A DNA stretch of 64,000 bases from Phialocephala subalpina (lineage: Eukaryota > Ascomycota > Leotiomycetes > Helotiales > Mollisiaceae). The notes below the pieces were generated by a model that worked only from the letters and a program-made list of their open reading frames with translations, did not search any database and had not been told where the DNA came from. The position numbers were made by a program, and so were the translations under genes. Positions 1 to 11,153 of the stretch are shown one piece after another (the first letter of the stretch is position 1; each line of letters starts with the position of its first letter). Location: assembly GCA_900073065.1 (NCBI GenBank), contig FJOG01000009.1:1256267-1320266 (forward strand), given 5' to 3'.

Positions 1-29
1 GCGTCGAGGGTTGTGAAGGTGGAAGACAT
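1..29 (-). CDS. Possible first codons of a minus-strand gene running off the window
   Basis: On the minus strand an ATG at 29-27 in an acceptable context (CAAG before ATG) opens a frame reading M-S-S-T-F-T-T-L-D to the window edge. The same CAAG-ATG-TCT start context occurs at about 2803, upstream of the TPR-MYND gene ending at 1891. The segment is too short to assign a family. Confidence 0.2.
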
Positions 30-314
30 CTTGATGATTTGAATATCCTGACGTAGCTGGGACAATGAAGAAGCAATTTCCGCCGACAGGGTTCTCAAAC
101 TCCCAGCTTTGGTTGGACTTTGTCAGAGGCTGAGCTACCGGTAGGCTGTCGTGTCACATCTAGCAAAGCGCTATGATAAAAGCCCAGGCAGGGCCGGGAT
201 ATTGAAAAGGCTGGACGGCTCCCATTTTGTGTATTCTGGCATGCCAAAAGCTCGAAGACTCCATAACTAAGAACTAAAACTCAGCCACTCGCTCCAAGAG
301 TCCAGACAGATGCT

Positions 315-827
315 TTATGAATTTTTGCAGAAAGCATTGTGTCTCTTCCAGTCGGCTTTCTGGCATTCCCGTCCGCAATAGAATGTGTTCTGGCATTTGG
401 CACTTTTGCTAAGCTCGCCTCGCTTCGAAAATTGGTTCACACTTGCCTTCGGGCAATGTATACAAGTTTGTCAATATCGAAACTCTAGAAGGAGGTGATG
501 CAGTCGGCAAAATAGCAGGACTTACATCGATGTTGAACAAATCATTTTATCCGGATTCTTCGTCCTCCATTCCTGTGCCTTGACCACGCCTCCCTTCATT
601 TCCCACAGTCTGCCAAGATTGTTCTGCGTGCATACTGCATCAACATCCCCGTTACGAGAACGAATTGCATCAGCAGCCTCTAACATCGTTTGTGCCTTGT
701 CCAACTCTCCCATCTTGAGATAAAGCTCTCCGAGAGCATTGTTCGTGAGAGCGACTCCGATGGAGTTTGCGCCCGTGCCTGCAATCTTCAGTCGGAGGGC
801 CTCGAGATGTTTTTGTTCTGCGCCAGT
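315..827 (-). CDS. TPR-MYND family protein, 5' end unresolved, degenerate MYND finger
   Basis: Two exons fit. The first is 827-526 (splice acceptor TAG just upstream, GTAAGT donor at 525-520) and the second is 441-315. The first exon encodes two tetratricopeptide-like helical pairs (LTNNALGELYLKMGELDKA and NNLGRLWEMKG). The second encodes the end of a MYND zinc finger, ending C-x3-C, H-x3-C then TAA (FYCGREC, KRHNAFC). Compared with its neighbour at 1891-2561 and with the MYND consensus, the second and third zinc cysteines are missing: CSTSIV replaces C-x4-C, and SAKC replaces CRTC. MYND fingers are protein-binding modules. The 5' exon upstream of 827 is not resolved because a stop or acceptor interrupts the frame there. 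It may be a decaying tandem copy or a divergent but functional paralogue. Confidence 0.5.
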
Positions 828-1890
828 CTACTGCTCGCATTAAGCCCGTTCCACCACCCGGGCTGATGTTGTTTATTGCAATATTCATGTTTCGTAGGGG
901 CGTGTCCGTATTCGAGACTGTAGTTGTGTTGTTGCGCGAGTTGTGGAGGATCGGAGGAGTGGAAATCAAAGATGAAGTCAGAGGACGCGTTCTGCAAGCG
1001 AGAATCGCGAGAACACGTGCGATTGCCCCTGAGCTCTGGTGCATTCCTCTTATGCATATACCAAGTCTTCTCCAATCTAACTAACATATTTAGGTTAAGA
1101 GTAAACATGCAGTCTCGGAGACTAAGACCAAAAGAATACCTCCTTCTTTGTAGTTATGTATGTTGAGCAGAAAAAACTCGCCGTTGTACCATTACAACAT
1201 CGACCATGTTCTCTTGTAGAAAGGTTGAAATCCTAACGAAGCAACAGCGAGTTGGCTTGGTTGTGGTTACGAACTGTTGTCGTCTCGGCATGGTCCTTTT
1301 CGAATTTTTCACTTTGTCTCTGGGCGCTATTGCAGTGAATGAATGCTGCAGAATTTGAACATCACATTGTGCCTTTGGCAAATCTGTTCTATGGATATTC
1401 CATCTTCGATCACTGATTGCCCTCCACCAAGGCACTAGCTACTGTCTTCGTACAAATGGTATAGTGCATGCCACTGTTGGCTCATGTCCAATGAAAGAAT
1501 CGATATCGAAGGATGGAAAATGAAACAGTTTCTAGCACAGATTTGTTCCAACAATAAGCCAAGGAAGTCAAGACCAAAGATGGGTGGCCATTCTGTGGTA
1601 TGGCCAGTGTCCATTACTTTTTCCTGAACAGCATAACGAAAGAGTAATACATAAAACTTTCCGACCCTCTGCACCTATAACCATGCCCTGAAAACTCCTA
1701 AGGTCTAACGCCAAAGAAACCATAATACTACCTTCCCAACTCTCGCGATGGATTCTTTATGAGTCTAATAACGCCATGCTCTTTTCCTGCTGCCTATGAG
1801 TTTTTAGGAGTAGAGGAGTAAAGGACTAGAACCCCAATCATATGAATACGAGCTTTTCTCCAAGTCCCCTAGACTCTACAGGCAGAAAAA
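828..1890. other. Intergenic / unresolved 5' part of the upstream gene
   Basis: The minus-strand stretch near 1000-930 resembles, at the DNA level, the region just 5' of the paralogue at 1891-2561 (both read S-D-F-x-F-D-F). It is therefore probably leader or first-exon sequence of the degenerate copy. I see nothing else convincing. Confidence 0.4.
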
Positions 1891-2561
1891 CTAGGAATAC
1901 GCGACTGGAGGACTCTCGAGCTGAGCTAGAGTATTCCTGCAATAGAGAATGTGTCGCGGGTAGTCTTCTGCTTGGCATACCCGTCCACAATAGTATATGC
2001 TCTGGCAGGTTCTGCATATGATCATGGGTGTGGCTCTAAAATGCTCGATACGTAACATCGGACACTGTTTTGTTTAGCATTAGTTAAAGACTTTGGAGTC
2101 GTATGAACAGTGACAGCCATTGGGAAACAGAAGGAAAACAAAAAGAGGAAGACACTCACATGGTAGTTGGAGCAAATTATATCGGTCACCTTCCTCTCCC
2201 TAAATTCTTTCGCCTTTCCTAGGTCTCCTTTCATCTCCCAGAGTTTGCCCAGATTCTCCCTATGGTGCGCCATGTTGAACTTTCTGTTCAGAGCCGTGTC
2301 GGCAGTGTTGAAGAAGTCGATGTTCTCCAGAATGTGTTGAGCAGAGTCCAGTCGTCCAAGCATCAGATACACCCTTCCAACATCATTCATTGTCTGCGCT
2401 CCAACCTCGGCCAAAAGCTGGGGATCTTCTTGAGCAGTTCGATGGGCTGCGAGCAATTTTTGTACTGCAGTACTAAGATTACCTCCAGCTTCCATCACTT
2501 TAGCATCCATGAGGAGAGTATTGAATCGGACCCGTGGGGTTGTCGGTTGAGTAGCTGCCAT
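1891..2561 (-). CDS. TPR-MYND zinc finger protein, small
   Basis: Exons 2561-2160 and 2064-1891 are separated by a 95-nt intron (GTGAGT donor, AACAG acceptor). The product is 191 aa. Residues ~20-120 are TPR-like helices (VGRVYLMLGRLDSAQHILEN, ENLGKLWEMKGDLGKAKEF). Residues ~131-180 are a MYND finger whose ligands straddle the intron: C-x4-C, then C-x2-C (CRTC), YYC-x3-C (YYCGRVC) and H-x3-C (HILYC). The first pair is spaced x4 rather than the usual x2. MYND fingers usually bind proline-rich partners in regulatory complexes, and the role of this small TPR-MYND class in Leotiomycetes is unknown to me. The start at 2561 (MAATQPT) is the ATG nearest the TPR region; an in-frame extension exists upstream. 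It is a tandem paralogue of the 315-827 gene. Confidence 0.68.
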
Positions 2562-3339
2562 GATTGGAATGGATGAGAGTAGACTTCGAATTCGGCTGTA
2601 TGCAGTGTTGGAACTCGATATTGATGCTGCTGTCGCAAGATAGAAGTATTGGATCCAAGTGTGCTTTTGAAGAATGGCAAAGTCGAAGGTGAAGTCAGAA
2701 GTTGTGTTTTGGTTGTAACATTGGGAAAGAGTGAGTTGCGAATTCACGTGCCATTTCCACTGAGCTCCTTCCCTTTCCAATTGCTGCTCGAAGTGCTAGA
2801 CATCTTGAGCGCGACTTCCAAAGTAAGTGCAGTGGTCCCCGCTTAGAATCTTAAAAATGTCAAACCTGATGAGAGTCCTTTTGTTTGTCTTTTCGCCTCG
2901 CAAAAAGCATGTTCTCCGGATTGTACTGTAACAATGTCTCCACGGAGTATGGAAGATCTGACATCGGACGAAATTGCTAGAACAGAAAGCATCACACTTT
3001 CCAAACTCGCGATAGATGCCAATACCAACAATTAGCGGACCTTGTTGGCCATTTTGAAGCATTGATCGTACCTTCTGCCAATTACAATACTCTGAATTTG
3101 TGTTCGGAGACTTCTCCAGCCTCTCACAACCAAATGCTCGCATCCGCAATGTCTCCGCTCACGTGCCACACCAGCAGAAATATCCTTTCGGGGACATACA
3201 TGGAGCATATCGTTTTGCAGTGGAAGAATAATGTATAAAACGCACCAGATTTCTTCCTCTGAATGTCAAGGTTGCCAAAATCCTTCCTCAAACCAACCAC
3301 TTCGCCCTAATCGAGCAAGCGCTCAGATCTCAATCAACA
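2562..3339. other. Intergenic region, methyltransferase promoter
   Basis: The region holds short minus-strand open frames only (about 60-117 codons, non-ATG or unsupported). A frame at 3031-2843 reads like protein but has no start or recognisable domain. The right end is the promoter of the methyltransferase gene. Confidence 0.4.
3234..3239 (+). promoter_or_regulatory. TATA box of the methyltransferase gene
   Basis: TATAAA lies 100 nt upstream of the ATG at 3340 and is followed by a pyrimidine- and AC-rich leader, the usual layout of a TATA-type fungal promoter. This is inferred from sequence only. Confidence 0.5.
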
Positions 3340-4217
3340 ATGGCTTCTCATACTTTCCACAATACTCACGCCAATAAGTACGACCGTATGACAAGTGGTG
3401 GAAGTCTCAGCATTGCTAAACAAGCTATCACTATGCTTCCAGTCCCTGTCACGGAGTCATCCTACGTCCTCGACAACGCGTGCGGCACTGGTATTGTCTC
3501 TGAAGTTCTCAAAGCTCAATGCCCATCTCTGCGCATCATTGGGGCAGACCTGGCTCCTGGTATGCTTGAGATCTACCAGAGCAAATCCAAGCAGTATGGC
3601 TGGGAGAATGTCGACACTAAGGTCCAAGACGTGAGGGACTTGAATAGAATACCGGACGAGACTTTCACTCATGTCATCACGAACTTCGGATTTGCACCGA
3701 ATGTGGATGACTTGACTGGACCTGGAAGAGCTGCAAAAGAGATGTACAGAGTCTTGAAGCCTGGCGGGGTTGCTATTGTGACGACTTGGTATCGTGAGTC
3801 TTTCCTTTCTCCTTTCGATGATTTACAACTGACAAACAAACAGAGCGTAATTTCGAAAAGGCTTTGGAAGCAACAAGCAAGACCATTCATCCAAACGAGG
3901 AGCCTTTCACTTGGAAAGCTCCAGCTGAGTGGGGCAAGGGCTGGTGGTTGATGAAAATGCTCGATGAGGGCGGATTCGATGCCAAAGTTGATATCAAACT
4001 TGTTGAGGGAGGGATGCAGACCGCGAGTTTGGACGAACTTGTTGAGAACTTGATGTTCTTCAAAGATATGTTCTTCAAGGACTACAACGAGGAGGAGGTG
4101 AAGCGGTTGCCTGAAGTGATCAGAAAGGAGATTAGCAGCTCGCCTGGCTATTATGAGCACGAGAATGGCGTAGGCGTTAAGATGATTGCCTGGATTGGAA
4201 TTGCTGTGAAGAAGTGA
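3340..4217 (+). CDS. Class I SAM-dependent methyltransferase
   Basis: Exons 3340-3793 and 3844-4217 (50-nt intron, GTGAGT...CAG) give 275 aa. Residues ~40-170 form a Rossmann methyltransferase fold. Motif I is VLDNACGTG (43-51), followed by the acidic SAM-ribose loop GADLAPGML (68-76), a motif III-like segment (FTHVITNFGFAPNVDD) and the post-motif VLKPGGVAIVTTW. The whole layout matches the UbiE/COQ5-like Methyltransf_11/25 group found in many fungal stand-alone methyltransferases. The small-molecule substrate cannot be read from the sequence. No biosynthetic backbone gene lies nearby, so there is no evidence for a metabolite cluster. The enzyme is likely cytosolic, with no signal peptide or membrane segment. 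Confidence 0.9.
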
Positions 4218-4606
4218 GAGATAGTCAGGCTAGCTACCCACATCGATCGAAGTAGGAACTTTCCAACTATGAATGCACAGATTCGAGCGATTCATTTTGC
4301 TCATCGATCTCAACCAAGAAGTTATTCTCTTGACAAGTCTGGAAATGAATGAAATTGAAATGATTCATATGCTCATCTGAGAAACGACGGGAGGATGTCA
4401 AAGTACCACCACATTGTAGTGTTCAGAAAGCATAGATTTGCCCGCCAAAGAATTTGCGTTGTGGAATATATCTTGCCATTTTAACGAAGTGCGAAATCAA
4501 CCTCCATTGCGGCCGCCTTGCTAAAGCGGCACGACGCCTGATAATTCTGGATCTTGTGCAAACCTCACATTTCAAGACCTCTTTCGAGGTTCTCGACAAC
4601 AACGAA
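4218..4606. other. Intergenic region
   Basis: This is the 3' flank of the methyltransferase gene and the promoter of the mitochondrial uL15 gene. A GC-rich patch (GCGGCCGC) near 4508 is the only notable element. Confidence 0.5.
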
Positions 4607-5552
4607 ATGCCTCCACGACTGCCCTCGCTCACGGTATCATGCCGGACAGCATATACCTCTCAAACGCCCTTGGTTGCGTTCTTGCTCCCCTTCATGCAAG
4701 CGCGCAATGCCTCGATTCTCGCGAATTTGTCCGACAATCCAGGAGCTTACAATAAACGCATACGACGTGGACGAGGACCATCGTCAGGAAAGGGGAAAAC
4801 ATCAGGAAGAGGTCAGAAGGGTCAGAAAGCACACGGAAAAGTGCCTGCGCGATTCCAGGGTGGTCAGACACCTCAGGACATCGTTCATCATCAAAGAGGA
4901 TTTGAGAACCAGTATGTTGATTACCATCTCTCTGACCTGCCGTTAGCTATTGGCTGACGTATGACTTAGCTTTTCTCTCGATATGTCCCCTATTAATCTG
5001 GACCGAATACAATCGTGGATAGATCAAGGCAGACTTGATCCTACTAAGCCCATTGGTCTGAGAGAGCTGGCAAAGTCACGCTGTCTTCATGGCATTAAAG
5101 ACGGAGTGAAGCTGCTAGCAAGAGGGAAGGGAGAACTGAAGACACCAATCAACATTTTGATTTCCCGTGCATCAGCCGAAGCTATTGCAGCCGTCGAAGC
5201 AGCTGGAGGCAAAGTCACGACAAGATACTACACCAAAGATTCGATCAAGAGGCTGCTGAAGGGAGAATCGGAAAACAGCTTCACACCATTAAGTATGGTG
5301 CCTGCTGGTGAATCCCCTATTCTGAATGCACTGGCATCTGGGTCACCATACAAATACCGATTACCTGATCCAACGAGTCGAAAGGATCTGGAATATTATC
5401 GAGACTCGGCAAAACGAGGCTACTTGAGTCACTTAGTCGAGGAAGGACATGGTCCCAGTTTGTTCTACAAGACTCCAGGCACAGGGACACGCAAGAAAGC
5501 GAGGAAATCTGGAGCAGCGGCAGCGGTTGGAGAAAGCAACCAGTTGTGGTAG
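4607..5552 (+). CDS. mrpl10: Mitochondrial large-subunit ribosomal protein uL15m (54S L10)
   Basis: Exons 4607-4911 and 4970-5552 (58-nt intron, GTATGT...TAG) give 295 aa. After a basic/hydrophobic mitochondrial targeting leader of ~35 residues comes the uL15 signature: a glycine/lysine-rich segment ([20 protein letters not shown]), then GGQTP and the [18 protein letters not shown] block typical of fungal mitochondrial L15. The C-terminal half carries the uL15 fold ([20 protein letters not shown]). The protein sits in the mitoribosomal large subunit near the 5S-like central protuberance region. Length is normal for fungal homologues, which carry a C-terminal extension compared with bacterial L15. 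The ATG at 4607 is chosen because the leader follows it directly and the in-frame region upstream looks untranslated. Confidence 0.93.
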
Positions 5553-6401
5553 ACAGGCAAACACAACCCAGTGTATATTATTGTGGAGAACTTCAAAGCT
5601 TGAGAAGGTTATGAGGGATTTCAAAAGATGTGATAGGCTTTAAAGTCCGGCTAATCTGGGGACTCGTGCCCTCGAATGTTCTCAAAATGGCTGGTTAGCA
5701 AAGCACTTTTGTAATGTTATGCTGAAGGACAGCATGCTGAAGGGGCCCCGGAGATAAAGAAGCAGATCTTATCTGTCTATTCTGCACGATTTGAATGTAT
5801 ATTTTCAGCTGAGAATTTGGTCAATGAAGCAAGTGCTCTTTCGTCTCCTACACTCCTACAAGTAGTCGCTCTCTATTCCTGTAGTATCATCTCATGATGC
5901 AGCCAGCATCCGCCCGGATCTTGTCACTGCAGGTGGCGAAGGAGTGGTGTGTTTACGCTCGTAATCTTCATAAACGGGTTTAAGAAGAATTGAAAGAATG
6001 AATTAAAGAACTTGGAAGCATACGTCGTACAGAAATCTTCATCAACATGTTGACAACCTGACTCCCAATGTGCAAGATAAACAAAAAGATAACCCCCTGA
6101 CTAGACGTCAAGAAGCATTTCGTATATATTCATAAGTACAATCGACTTTATTTCTCAACTGGTACACTCTGATAAATCTACCTGACTGACTTGACGAGTC
6201 GACGTCTCTTTTTCTGGCATTGAAGCACGAGGCGAGACAACAGGGATCATGCTCTAGCGCAACGGAGACCTTGGCTGGAGCTTCGTTGTGAGCTTCCTAT
6301 CAACAACCCACTATTCATGGACCTGATAAAGTCCTTTCGTGTGTCGCCGCCTTTATAATTCTATCTGTACATATTCTGCAGCCTTGTGACGGCCCTGCGC
6401 A
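5553..6401. other. Intergenic region between uL15m and MVP1
   Basis: This is 850 nt without a supported gene. It contains AT-rich 3' flank and a 5' leader for MVP1. I see no repeats or RNA genes. Confidence 0.5.
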
Positions 6402-8899
6402 ATGTCGCTCTTTGGGGACGAGGACGCCATTCCAGCTCCAGCTTCCAAGTCAAGGGTATCTCTTTTCGATGACGATCAACCAACATCTGGCTCGAAGTCT
6501 TCCTTGTTTGAAGACGATAGTGGACCTTCTCCATGGGGACTTCCGACTCCGAAGAAAGCTGGTCGGGGAGAATTGATCAAGAATCTGCTGCCAGCTTCAG
6601 ATGTCCCAGATAGCTACATTGATCTATTCGACGACATCATTAAAGACGGCGATAGCTCCGGAGGAAAGCTCAGTGCTGCTGGTGTAACAAGGGTTCTCAG
6701 TGCCGGCAAACTCTCCGCCGACGATCAAAGCCGCATTGTGAGCATTGTGAGCTCTGGCGGGCAACTTTCAGATCTCTCTAGGAACGAGGCCAACGTCCTC
6801 TTCGCCCTCATTGGACTGGCACAAGAGCACGAAGACGTCACTCTTGATGGTGTAGACGAGCGCCGAAGAAGTACGTGCTTTTCCCATTAAACTAATACCT
6901 CTAGAATTGCGCTCACTTTCATCACAGATCTACCAGCACCCAACCTCCCAAGTCTATCTTCGCAACGAGCATTCGCCGGTGTTGATGAACTAGCAGCAAA
7001 GCCAGCTCAAAGACCGGCTTCACCTCCTCCTCCAGCGCCCGTCACTGCCTCGCCGGAGCGACCTCGCACAATGAAGAGAGATTCCCTTGAATTCCCGGAA
7101 GCAGATCCTTGGGGTAGTCCAGCTTTGCATAAAGGTCATAATCACGAAGCGATTCCCCAAACCAATGGCACACCAAAGCAGACAAATGGAGGCAGAGAAC
7201 CCAGAAGGACTACGAGCAATTTCACAACCACATCTACAGAAGGTTCTAACGGGAGATCCAGTCAACCACCTGAGGATCAATCTGTCCCTGTGAGCGGTGT
7301 TTGGGGCTCGTACGATGGTAGCTCGAGTGCGCCTTTCAGACCGTCTGAGGATACTACAATCGGGGAAGGTAACTACGATGGCTCGGGAGGAGGTGGAGAT
7401 CGTCCAGCTCCGGAACTCAGTCGGTCCTTCGGTGGTGGCAGAGTCATGTCTAGTGGGCCGGAAGAGACCATAGTCATAACTTTGTTGCCAGAGAAAGAGG
7501 GCATGTTTATGTTCCAGCATCATAATTACCAAGTTGCTAGTGCTCGTCGGGGAAGCAAGGTTGTGAGGAGGTACAGCGATTTTGTCTGGCTCCTTGATTG
7601 CCTACACAAACGATTCCCGTTCAGAATATTACCACTTCTGCCACCCAAGAGAGTTGGAGGTATGTACTTTCTCTTTCATCCCATTCGCCAGATCAGTGTT
7701 TTCCTCTGCAAGTTCAGATATAGCACATTCTCCGTATACCATGCGCTGGCAACGGCGGAGACATGGGACTTATTGAGGGCTGCTTTCAACCGTTGAAAGA
7801 TTCTTGCCTGAATCACTCAGACTGTCATTATAGATTCTGACTATCATAGTGAACGGTAATCATCTTGCGGCGGATAGCACCTTCATCGAGAAAAGAAGAA
7901 GAGGGCTTGCACGGTTTGCAAATGCATTGGTCCGGCATCCTGTGCTCAGCCAGGAGCAATTGGTTATCATGTTCTTGACAGTTCCTACGGTTAGTCAACC
8001 CTCATGCTCGAGCAAGAAGTGCTTGGGCTAAGTCCAAGCTAATCAGTACCAGGAGCTTGCGGTTTGGCGCAAGCAGGCGACAATATCAGTGCAAGAAGAG
8101 TTTGCCGGGAAATCACTACCCCCTGGACTTGAAGACTCTCTGCCGCCGACCTTAAATGATCTGTTTGATAGGACTCGCACTGGCGTCCGTCGATCTGCCG
8201 AGATTTACATCAACCTTTGCAACCTCACGGATCGACTCGTAAAGCGGAACGAAGGCCTTGCCGCGGACCATCTGCGATTATCACTTTCCTTGCAGTCATT
8301 GGCGGACGCATCGGAAGACACTTATGCTACAGACACAAATGACTGCCCACTTCTCAACGAAGGTCTTCATGCTACCGCTAAGCACATTTCAAACAGCCAA
8401 AGCCTCCTGGAAGATGAGGCTAGAGCTTGGGATCTGGGTGCTCTGGAGGACATGAAGAGACAACGTGACTCGCTAGTCAGCGTGAGGGATATGTTTGACC
8501 GAAGAGACCGATATGACAAGGACAACATCCCTTCATTGGAACGAAGGATCCAGAACAATGAGAACAAGCTTATTGCTATCCGTTCGAAGCCAGAAGTCAA
8601 GCAAGGGGAGATCGAAAAGGTGACCGAAGCCATAATCAAGGTAAGTCGGTAGATATGGATCAATGTTCAGAGCTCTGACGGTCATCTAGGACAAGCAGTC
8701 GATTGTGGCTCAACATGCTCGAGGGGTGTTCGTCAAAGAATGTATCCGAGACGAGCTGGTCTATTTCCAGTCAACGCAATACCATGTCAGCAGGACACAC
8801 CAGGACTGGGCGCAGGAGCGTGTAAAGTATTCCGAACTCCAGGCGGACAACTGGAAGCAGCTACACGACGAACTTGAGAGCATGCCAATTGGAGAGTAA
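6402..8899 (+). CDS. mvp1: Sorting nexin Mvp1 (PX-BAR)
   Basis: Five exons, 6402-6870, 6928-7659, 7850-7989, 8053-8640 and 8690-8899, give 712 aa with all phases consistent. Residues ~1-330 are a long, Ser/Pro-rich N-terminal region with repeated SLF-acidic motifs. Residues ~333-447 form the PX domain, with the phosphoinositide-binding RRYSDF motif and the proline-rich LPLLPPKRVG loop. The PX domain is split by an unusually long 190-nt intron. Residues ~480-712 are a helical BAR-type domain. Mvp1 binds PI3P on endosomes and works in retromer-related, vacuole-to-Golgi sorting and endosome remodelling. Length matches other Pezizomycotina Mvp1 proteins. The least certain exon boundary is the acceptor at 7849. 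Confidence 0.93.
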
Positions 8900-9362
8900 G
8901 ATATGTTCGAAATGGTTGACTGGCGTTGGGGTGTCTTTTTCACCTGCTTCGTACCGCTGTATTGCATATTGAATAGCGCGGCCTTCGAGTTAGGAAACGG
9001 TGGTTGTTCGTTCGATTAGCGTTGTATAGATACTTTTCACCGAGATAGTTGATTAGGAGACGTTGATACCTCTGTCACAATGAATCTGAAAACCAGGCCA
9101 CAGATGAAAGTGATCAGAATCCATATATGTGCACATCATTGACCTTTTTGTTCCCAACTCCAGACACAAACGAGCCCCCCTTGCCCCTTTCGGACGATGA
9201 GGACCCCGCGTTTAGTACCTCGCTTATGATAAGAGGAAGGCTGCGGGCTGTCACCGATTTCAACTTCCTCAAGTTGCAACCTTCCACCGAGTTCTCATCC
9301 ACCTCGACCTTTGACTTCTTACCTACACACAAAGACCTGCTGTCACGAAAGCGGTCGCAATC
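8900..9362. other. Intergenic region and DCN1 leader
   Basis: There is no supported gene. The stretch just upstream of 9363 is C/T-rich, as expected for a fungal 5' untranslated leader. Confidence 0.5.
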
Positions 9363-10872
9363 ATGTCTTCCAAAGCCACCCAGAAGGCACTCCAGAACCA
9401 GTTCACGCAGATTACGGGCACTCCAGAAAAGACGGCGTTGAGGGTGAGTTGATTGCCTGAACACACTCGCAGAAAGTGGAACCCAGCTGACAGCTTTCAT
9501 CTTTCTAGTACTTGAAGGCTTCCAACTGGAAGTTAGATCAGGCTGTCAATAGGTAAGCCATTTCTTGTCTTCAAACCATCGATCGTTGGGGCAGCGCTCC
9601 TGCAGAACGATTGCGCCCTTAAAACACGAAACCCATCCAACGAGGAATCTTCAAATCGCGCAGGACGAGCATTGATATTAGGTCATGGACTCCAGAGGAT
9701 CTTGACTATGGCCAGTCAGGGAGGGTGATACATATTTCCAGATGGGACGATCCGCACTCGGCAAGATGGGGCAGGGCAATTGGCTTTGAAGGAGGGGTTC
9801 TACAGCGCCTGGTGCCGGCCAAATCAGATCGATTTGGCCTCATAGACACTGCCGTTGCTCTATACTCAAGCATGAATCTGACAAAGCGACGCTGCCCTGT
9901 CAGACCATTGCCAGGTCAGATCTGCGAATAAAGAGTCTGGCGACACCAGAAGCTCATAAACTTCCTCCACATTTGATTATTCGGAAGCTAGATTGTCTTG
10001 CAGACCTGTATCTTCTAGATGCTATTCACTAAAGGAAACAACTGCAATCCTTACGAAAAAAGATCAGAAACTGATGGGAGTGCTTTTTAGTTATTTTGGT
10101 GGGAACGACCAAGCTCCGGCTGCAAGAGACAAGGATGTGCTAGGCAAGCTATTTGAGAAGTATCGAGGTTAATTGTACTCCAGGCTACAATATGACAGGC
10201 GCAAGCTGACCCTTTAGCAGCATCAACCGATGAGAAGGACACAGTGGGCGTTGAAGGGGCGATGACCTACCTTACCGACTTGGGCGTCAACCTAGAGAAT
10301 GCTGAGATGTTAGTCGTACTCGAGCTTATCCAGGCACCTTTCGTGGGAGAGCTGTCAAAACAAGGATTTGTTGATGGCTGGACTGCTGCCGGGTAAGGAC
10401 TGTCTCTCCATCTTCGTTACTACTGTACTAACTCTAATGTAGATGTGATACTCTTGCGAAGCAAAAGTCCTATGTGGCTGGTCAAATCAGGAGCTTTAAG
10501 TCTGATCTCGCTCTGTTCAAGAGAGTCTACAAACACACCTTCATCTGTGCCAAGGACAAAGGTCAGAAGGCATTGCCGCTCGAGAACGCTTTGGTCTATT
10601 GGGAACTCCTGTTCAGCCCTCCCGGAAAATCTTGGGTTACCGCTTCTACCAATTGGGCAGCTCTCTGGGCGGAGTACTTGAATGCTAAGTGGACGAAGTC
10701 AGTCAACAAGGATATGTGGAACCAAACCTTTGTCTTCTTCGAGAAGACTATGGAGGACGAAAGCTTGAGTTTCTGGAGCGAGGATGGTGCATGGCCAGGG
10801 GTTATTGACGAATTCGTTGCCTACGCCAAGGAGAAGAGAGGAGACGTCCCGGACACAATGGAGACCGACTAG
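9363..10872 (+). CDS. dcn1: Defective in cullin neddylation protein 1 (Dcn1)
   Basis: Five exons, 9363-9443, 9509-9552, 10091-10167, 10218-10392 and 10443-10872, give 268 aa, the normal Dcn1 length. Residues 1-45 are a UBA-like domain (LQNQFTQITGTPEKTALRYL, SNWKLDQAVNSYF). Residues ~60-255 are the PONY/DUF298 domain with its EF-hand-like helices, ending in the conserved W-x2-F/DEFV stretch (DGAWPGVIDEFVAYA). Dcn1 is the co-E3 that brings Ubc12~NEDD8 to cullins. The second exon is only 44 nt and is followed by a 538-nt intron, far longer than any other intron in the gene. The intron contains no ORF with protein-like composition. Confidence 0.95.
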
Positions 10873-11153
10873 AGAGAGAATACGAGAGAACACATTGCAA
10901 GCAATTTTTTTTGGCTCAAGTCTCCTTTTTCTCAGCGGGCTGCACGTGGATGGAGTTTAGGTAACACCCTGGGATTAGAATTGCATTCAGAACGATTTAT
11001 GCCACCAAAACACTGGTTTCCCTTCTGAACATGTTTATAAAAGTTGTACGTGTTAGGACCAAGTCGAGGTGTGTGTCCGAATCTCACCACATCAAAACCA
11101 TCCTGCTTGCGCCATGCAATGCCCTAATATACATTCCACCCAACATCCTCATC
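10873..11153. other. Convergent 3' flanks of DCN1 and MRP17
   Basis: A 281-nt stretch between the stop of DCN1 on the plus strand and the stop of MRP17 on the minus strand. Nothing else is seen in it. Confidence 0.5.

Noticed and set aside
3340..4217. Methyltransferase as part of a secondary-metabolite cluster
   Set aside because: No polyketide, peptide or terpene backbone gene, transporter or regulator lies nearby; the neighbours are housekeeping genes.
7020..7532. 170-codon minus-strand frame inside the second MVP1 exon
   Set aside because: It overlaps a well-supported coding exon on the other strand, starts from a non-ATG-like context and has no domain; it is a shadow.
9725..9931. 68-codon frame in the long DCN1 intron
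   Set aside because: Protein-like composition is weak, no domain is recognisable, and it lies wholly inside a phase-consistent intron.
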